Notes under the pieces: generated by a model
What the model was told of the DNA's origin: nothing
Seen by the model: the letters and a program-made list of their open reading frames with translations, nothing else
The model's database searches: none
Shown: positions 58,882 to 64,000 of the stretch, piece after piece
How positions within the stretch are numbered: the stretch's first letter is position 1
Layout of the letters: the number at the start of each line of letters is the position of its first letter
Program-made: the position numbers and the translations under genes
Source of the DNA: a gamma proteobacterium endosymbiont of Lamellibrachia anaximandri
GTDB lineage: Bacteria > Pseudomonadota > Gammaproteobacteria > Chromatiales > Chromatiaceae
DNA length: 64,000 bases
Assembly: GCA_016756835.1 (NCBI GenBank)
Contig: JAESPE010000002.1
Span: forward strand, 20,001-84,000
Reading direction: 5' to 3'

Positions 58882-59580
58882 GTGGGACAACTGGAAAAAA
58901 TGCGTCTCATCGCCTACAGCGATCCGCAATTCTCGGAAGAGGTGGCGGACGGCACCTTTGTGGTGCAGATCAACCCGGAGAGCTACTCCTTCAAATACAA
59001 GATCGAGCGCGACGAGCAGCAGGCCTCGGGCACCAGCGCCACGCCCCCCCGTTTCAACAAGATTCTGCCGGAGGAGATGGATTTTGAGTTTCTCTTCGAC
59101 AGCACCGGAGCCATTCCGAGCAGCCTCTCAGAGTCTTTCAGCAACCGTTACCTGAAGGGCGACGGCGTGGTCGATGCAATCGAGCACTTCAAGGAGGTGG
59201 TGCTCAACTACGACGGCGACACCCACCAACCACGCCACATCAAACTCAGCTGGGGCACACTGCTCTTCAAGGGCAGCCTCAGTGAGATGGAGATCACCTT
59301 CAAGCTGTTCAAACCCGACGGCACGCCGATCCGCGCCGTGGCAAGGGCAAAGTTCAAAGGTTTCGTGGAGGACGACCTGCGGGCCGCCCAGGAGAATGCC
59401 CAATCTCCCGACCTCACCCATCTGCGCATCGTTCGTGACGGCGACACCCTGCCCCGCCTCTGTCACGAAATCTATGGGGACTCCAGCCTCTACCTGGAGG
59501 TGGCCGACGCCAACAATCTAGTGGACTTCCGACAACTGCAAACCGGCCAGCGGCTGAGTTTCCCGAAGTTGGAGAAATAG
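58882..59580 (+). CDS. eCIS tube-initiator/LysM protein (Afp7-like), GTG start
   Basis: FVVQINPESYSFKYKIERDEQQASG...C-terminal LysM RDGDTLPRLCHEIYGDSSLYLEVADANNLVDFRQLQTGQRLSFP. Confidence 0.9.
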   Translation: MGQLEKMRLIAYSDPQFSEEVADGTFVVQINPESYSFKYKIERDEQQASGTSATPPRFNKILPEEMDFEFLFDSTGAIPSSLSESFSNRYLKGDGVVDAIEHFKEVVLNYDGDTHQPRHIKLSWGTLLFKGSLSEMEITFKLFKPDGTPIRAVARAKFKGFVEDDLRAAQENAQSPDLTHLRIVRDGDTLPRLCHEIYGDSSLYLEVADANNLVDFRQLQTGQRLSFPKLEK

Positions 59581-59583
59581 CCG

Positions 59584-61329
59584 ATGCCCCGCGAACGACA
59601 ACTGCCTCTGCCTCGCGCATCAGACCTGGTCACCACTACCGTAAAAGCGGGCGGTGAGGTTTTGCCGCGTCAATTTCAGGTACTCTCCATCCTGGTCAGC
59701 AGCGAGATCAACCGCATCCCCACAGCGCGCATCACCCTGGTGGATGGCGACCCGGCCAGCGAGACCTTCGCCATCAGTGAGTCAGAGCACTTTGTTCCCG
59801 GCCAGACCATCGAGATCCAGCTCGGCTACCGTTCGGAACAGGAGAGCGTATTCCAGGGGATCGTGGTGAAACATTCGATCCGCGGCCGCACCAACGGCGG
59901 CAGCAACCTGATCCTGGAGTGCCGTGATACCGCCATCCGCATGACCCTGGAACGGCGTAGCCGTTATTTCGACGAAATGAGCGACAGCGATGTTGCCGCC
60001 GAAGTGCTGCAGGATCACGACATCGAGTCCAATATCGAGACAACCAGCATCACCCACCCCCATCTAGTGCAGTATCAGGCTACCGACTGGGATTTCCTGC
60101 TCAGCCGCATGGAGGCCAACGGCCTGCTCTGTACACTTGAAGCGGGAACACTCACCGCCGCCAAACCTGCGCTGACCGGCTCCCCCGAGACCGGGCTCCT
60201 TTTCGGCGCCACGCTGTTGGATTTCGATGCGGAGATCGACGCCCGCGAACAGGCCACCGAGGTCACTGCCACAGGCTGGGACGCTGCCGGTCAGGAGCGC
60301 CTTGAAATCACCAGCACATCAACCAGTTTCACCGAACCCGGCAACCTCAGCGGAGATGAACTGGCCGGAGTCCTTGAGCAGGGCCGCCACAACGAACACA
60401 GTGGCGCCTTGAGTCAGGAAGAGCTGCAGGCCTTCAGCGACGCCCGTCTGCTGCGCCACCGCTTGGCCAAGATCCGGGGCCGGGCAAGCTGCCAGGGACA
60501 TGCCCAGGTGAAACCCGCAGCACTCATCGACCTGCAGGGATTGGGGGCAAGATTCAACGGTCCCGTATTTGTCTCCGGGGTACGCCACCGGGTGAGCGAA
60601 GGCAGCTGGATCACCGACTTCCAGTTCGGTCTCGACAGCCGGGCCTTCAGCAAAACCTTCGAAATGGATGCCCCTCCCGCAGCAGGGCTGACGCCATCGG
60701 TCAGCGGTCTGCAGATCGGCGTAGTCTCGCAAATCGCGGATGACCCACTCGGAGAGCACCGCATTCAGGTGCGGCTGCCGGTCATGGACGGCCAGGCAGA
60801 CGGCGTCTGGGCGCGTCAGGCCACCCTGGATGCAGGCGATAGCCGCGGCACCTTTTTTCGCCCCGAGGTCGATGACGAGGTACTGGTGGGATTTCTCAAC
60901 GACGACCCTCGGCATCCGGTGATCCTCGGCATGCTCCACTCCAGCGCCAAGCCCCCTCCCGAAGAGGCAGAGGAGGAGAATAGTCTCAAGGGCTACCACT
61001 CGCGAGAGGGGATGAAACTGGTCTTTGACGATGACAAAAAGTCGATCCTGCTGGAGACCCCGAACGGCAACAAAATTCTCATCGATGACGAAAACGGCGC
61101 TATCGAGATCGTCGATGAAAGCAACAACAAAACAACCTTCAGCAGCGACGGCATCCTGCTCGAATCCGCCAGTGATATTCAGATCAAGGCCTCCGGTGAC
61201 ATCACCCTGGAAGGTACAAATATCAATATCAAAGCCAGTGCGGCACTCACGGCCGAAGGTAGTGCCAGTGCCGAACTGAGCAGCAGTGGAACCGCCACAG
61301 TGAAGGGTTCAATGGTCATGATCAACTGA
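59584..61329 (+). CDS. VgrG-like spike protein (gpD/gp27 plus gp5 OB and beta-helix; Afp8-like)
   Basis: FVPGQTIEIQLGYRSEQESVFQGIVVKHSIRG...IQVRLPVMDGQADGVWARQATLDAGDSRGTFFRPEVDDEVLVGFLNDDPRHPVILGMLHS. Confidence 0.94.
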   Translation: MPRERQLPLPRASDLVTTTVKAGGEVLPRQFQVLSILVSSEINRIPTARITLVDGDPASETFAISESEHFVPGQTIEIQLGYRSEQESVFQGIVVKHSIRGRTNGGSNLILECRDTAIRMTLERRSRYFDEMSDSDVAAEVLQDHDIESNIETTSITHPHLVQYQATDWDFLLSRMEANGLLCTLEAGTLTAAKPALTGSPETGLLFGATLLDFDAEIDAREQATEVTATGWDAAGQERLEITSTSTSFTEPGNLSGDELAGVLEQGRHNEHSGALSQEELQAFSDARLLRHRLAKIRGRASCQGHAQVKPAALIDLQGLGARFNGPVFVSGVRHRVSEGSWITDFQFGLDSRAFSKTFEMDAPPAAGLTPSVSGLQIGVVSQIADDPLGEHRIQVRLPVMDGQADGVWARQATLDAGDSRGTFFRPEVDDEVLVGFLNDDPRHPVILGMLHSSAKPPPEEAEEENSLKGYHSREGMKLVFDDDKKSILLETPNGNKILIDDENGAIEIVDESNNKTTFSSDGILLESASDIQIKASGDITLEGTNINIKASAALTAEGSASAELSSSGTATVKGSMVMIN

Positions 61330-61341
61330 TAGGAAACACTG

Positions 61342-61629
61342 ATGCCCCCAGCCGCAAGAGTCAGCGATATGCACGTCTGCCCCCTGGTGACCGGGACCGT
61401 GCCGCATGTCGGCGGTCCCATCCTGCCGCCGGGAGATCCGACGGTGATGATCGCAGGTTTGCCGGCAGCGCGGGTGGGGGACATGGCGACCTGCGTCGGA
61501 CCGCCGGACACCATCGCCGCAGGCTCAGGCACAGTATTCATCGGTGGGGTGCCGGCCGCCCGCCAAGGCGACTCCACCGCCCACGGCGGTAGCATTGTGC
61601 TGGGCGCGCCAACAGTGATGATCGGATAG
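61342..61629 (+). CDS. PAAR-domain spike tip protein
   Basis: PPAARVSDMHVCPLVTGTVPHVGGPILPPGDPTVMIAGLPAARVGDMATCVGP. Confidence 0.94.
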   Translation: MPPAARVSDMHVCPLVTGTVPHVGGPILPPGDPTVMIAGLPAARVGDMATCVGPPDTIAAGSGTVFIGGVPAARQGDSTAHGGSIVLGAPTVMIG

Positions 61630-61639
61630 GAAGCACATA

Positions 61640-62053
61640 ATGGACGACGACAGAGATTTTCTGGGCAGAGGCTGGAGCTTCCCACCCTCCTTCGGGGAGG
61701 GCGGCAAGACCCTGCACATGCTGAGTGACGAGGCGGACATCGAGAGCAGTCTTGAAGTCCTGCTCTCCACACGTCCCGGTGAACGGCTGCTGCGTCCCGA
61801 TTTTGGCTGCAACCTGGATCGCATGCTCTTCGAGCCTCTCGATACCGGATTGAAAACTTTTATGACCGATCTGATCGCGACGGCAATCCTCTACCACGAA
61901 CCCCGCATCGATGTGGAACGCATCTCTCTCGCAGGCTCCGATGACAACGAGGGGCTGGTGTTGATCGAGATCGAGTTCCGCGTCCGCGCCACCAATGCCC
62001 GCCGCAATATGGTCTATCCCTTCTACAAACAGGAGGGGACTGACCTGCGATGA
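61640..62053 (+). CDS. Baseplate protein gp25/GPW family (Afp9-like)
   Basis: DEADIESSLEVLLSTRPGERLLRPDFGCNLDRMLFEPLD...YHEPRIDVERIS. Confidence 0.93.
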   Translation: MDDDRDFLGRGWSFPPSFGEGGKTLHMLSDEADIESSLEVLLSTRPGERLLRPDFGCNLDRMLFEPLDTGLKTFMTDLIATAILYHEPRIDVERISLAGSDDNEGLVLIEIEFRVRATNARRNMVYPFYKQEGTDLR

Positions 62054-64000
62054 AGCGCCCGTTTCAGAAACCCTATCCCCTGGAGCATTCAGGCACCAGC
62101 CAGTCGGAACGGCAGGCCCCGGCACTGCCGCCGCACAAGCTGGCCATCGATGGCCGGGACCGTGATCAGCTCATCGCCTTCGGACGCCGCCTTGCGGCGC
62201 ATATCCGCTTCGCCACCCCCTTCGGTGATGAGGGTAACTGGTCACCACTCTTCGAACTACTGAATAATCCTGACAGCTTCGCTGAGCAACACGATGCGCC
62301 ACCCCAGGCGGCGCTCTTTCTGGCTTTCATCAAACTCTTCGAAAAGGCCCAGGGCGAGTTGAATCGCCTGAGTAAAAGCCACCTCGATTACTGCTACCGG
62401 GAACTGTTGCAACTTTCCCCCAAGGCGGCGCAGGCCGACCATGTCAACCTGCTCTTCGAGGCCAGGCCCAAGCGGGACCAGGTGGCGGTGGCCGCAGGCA
62501 CCGTGTTCACAGCGGGGAATCTGCGCTACGCCACGGAGCGTAATGTCTGGATCAACCGCACAACCATCGAACACCTCTGCTCGCTCTATCGGGAGCCGGC
62601 ATCCGGCCAACTCCACTTCGCCTTGCAGAGTAACTCACTGGACGGTCTGGGGGCTGCACTGCCCAAAGAGCAACCCGCCTGGCCAGCCTTCGGCCACACC
62701 GGCATACCCAAAGCCACAGTGGGATTTGCCTTGGCTTCAGCCCTTTTACAACTCAGTTCCGGCAAGCGGACGATCACCGCATCACTCCGGCTGGAGTTTG
62801 GCGATGAAGATCCGCCTCTCAACGAAGCGGCCAAGGCACTGCTGATTGAATTCAGTGGTGAAAAGGGCTGGCTGGGACCCTTCTCTCCGTCAAGTGTGGA
62901 GATCACAGAATCCAGCGATAGCTGGCTATTGCAGTTCGTGGTAGTGCTGGACGCAGAGACAGAGGCGGTAACCGCCTACGACGCAGAAGTCCTCGATGGC
63001 GGGTTCGTCACCACGCTGCCGCTGATGAAAGTAAGCGTCAGCCCTGAGACTCCGGCACTGCGGGAGTGGCTCGAACAGCACGATCTCGTCGACATGCAAC
63101 TCCAGACAAAGGTGGGAAATGCCGGGGAACTGGTGGCGGAAAACGACCTGGGACGACTCGATACCAGCAAGCCGTTTCTGCCTTTTGGCCCAGCACCCAA
63201 GGTCGGCGGTACTTTTGCTGTCGCCAGTCCCGAGATGCTCAACAAGCAGGTGACGAGTTTCTCCCTTAATCTCAACTGGAAGGGTGTCCCGGCAAAACGG
63301 CTGTCTGACCACTACGATGCCTACCGTTTCAATAGCAGCGGGCAACCTTGTGGTACGAGTGACTGTATACGGCGCATCAACAACAATAATGCCTTCGGTG
63401 CGCAGATGATCCTGGAGCGGGAAGGCAGCAGCCGTATCGAACGCAAAGTCAAACTCTTCGACAACTCCGATGCAGCTTTGCCACAAACCCTCACCAGTGA
63501 TGAGCCACCCGCCAGGCTCATCCCGCTGACCGGGCTGAACTATTTCTACATGCCGCTTCAGACCCACAGCTCCTTCAGTGCCCTCCCGTGGGCCGGTTTC
63601 AACATGATCAGCAGCTTTTCGCTGCTACCACTGAACCTGATTGCCAGGCAGGCGGCAACACCCTTTATCAAGGAGTTGCAGGGAGTCAACCGTCCCGGCT
63701 ATATCAAACTTCGCCTCAATCATGATTTCCTGCATCAGGACTACCCCGTCGTGCTCGCAAAAAGCATGGCCGAGAATCCGACCATGGCCGTCCCCAACCC
63801 GCCCTATACGCCGGAACTGGAGTCGGTCCAGCTCTCCTATGACGCACAAACCGGCTGGGTCGATCCAACCGATGAAAATGCCACTGCCTATATCGGTGCC
63901 GAGATCCGGCTCTACCAGACCACACCGTTCGGGCAGCGGGAGGTTCATGGCTTCCTGAAATCCCAGCTCGATGACAGCATCGAAGACAAGATTCGCCTGC
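62050..64000 (+). CDS. Baseplate component (Afp11/gp6-like), truncated by window end
   Basis: ATG 62050 overlaps the gp25 stop (ATGA); open to the edge: MKRPFQKPYPLEHSGTSQSERQAPALPPHKLAIDGRDRDQLIAFGRRLAAHIRFATPFGDEGNW...; absent from the ORF track because it has no stop in the window. Confidence 0.82.
   Translation, partial: MKRPFQKPYPLEHSGTSQSERQAPALPPHKLAIDGRDRDQLIAFGRRLAAHIRFATPFGDEGNWSPLFELLNNPDSFAEQHDAPPQAALFLAFIKLFEKAQGELNRLSKSHLDYCYRELLQLSPKAAQADHVNLLFEARPKRDQVAVAAGTVFTAGNLRYATERNVWINRTTIEHLCSLYREPASGQLHFALQSNSLDGLGAALPKEQPAWPAFGHTGIPKATVGFALASALLQLSSGKRTITASLRLEFGDEDPPLNEAAKALLIEFSGEKGWLGPFSPSSVEITESSDSWLLQFVVVLDAETEAVTAYDAEVLDGGFVTTLPLMKVSVSPETPALREWLEQHDLVDMQLQTKVGNAGELVAENDLGRLDTSKPFLPFGPAPKVGGTFAVASPEMLNKQVTSFSLNLNWKGVPAKRLSDHYDAYRFNSSGQPCGTSDCIRRINNNNAFGAQMILEREGSSRIERKVKLFDNSDAALPQTLTSDEPPARLIPLTGLNYFYMPLQTHSSFSALPWAGFNMISSFSLLPLNLIARQAATPFIKELQGVNRPGYIKLRLNHDFLHQDYPVVLAKSMAENPTMAVPNPPYTPELESVQLSYDAQTGWVDPTDENATAYIGAEIRLYQTTPFGQREVHGFLKSQLDDSIEDKIRL

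Noticed and set aside
59584-61629. VgrG/PAAR as evidence for a type VI secretion system
   Set aside because: Sheath is single-chain phage-like with gp19-type tubes, DUF4255 and AAA ATPase; no Tss membrane-complex or ClpV genes seen.

Overview
The window is a gammaproteobacterial-type chromosomal segment with three parts. (1) About 1-26 kb is mostly housekeeping: tyrS (partial), an M23 peptidase, anmK, erpA, bactofilin, argC, thiD/thiE, hemL, ubiX, mpl and an ABC exporter. (2) About 26.5-52 kb is an anaerobic-respiration island: norCB, several multiheme cytochromes, an octaheme tetrathionate-reductase-like protein with a cytochrome b partner, a cytochrome cd1 nitrite reductase locus (nirS, nirT-like, cupredoxin, nirCFDLGHJN) and a nonaheme-c/cytochrome-b fusion resembling CbcL. 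FNR/DNR-like palindromes lie upstream of norC, nirC and nirS. (3) About 52-64 kb is the left part of an extracellular contractile injection system (eCIS, Afp/PVC-like): AAA+ ATPase, Pvc16/DUF4255, sheath, tubes, DUF5908, LysM, VgrG-like spike, PAAR, gp25 and a baseplate J-like protein running off the edge. The most notable observations are an in-frame TGA replacing the second Cys of a CxxCH haem motif in a tandem-duplicated NirT fusion, with a Shine-Dalgarno and ATG just downstream; a 122-bp tandem repeat made of hairpins; several dispersed intergenic repeats; and unusual eCIS parts (an EF-hand-like loop in the sheath insertion, and an uncharacterised 463-aa protein with a fibre-like module and a C8 tract). 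All family assignments come from reading motifs and translations; no database search was run.
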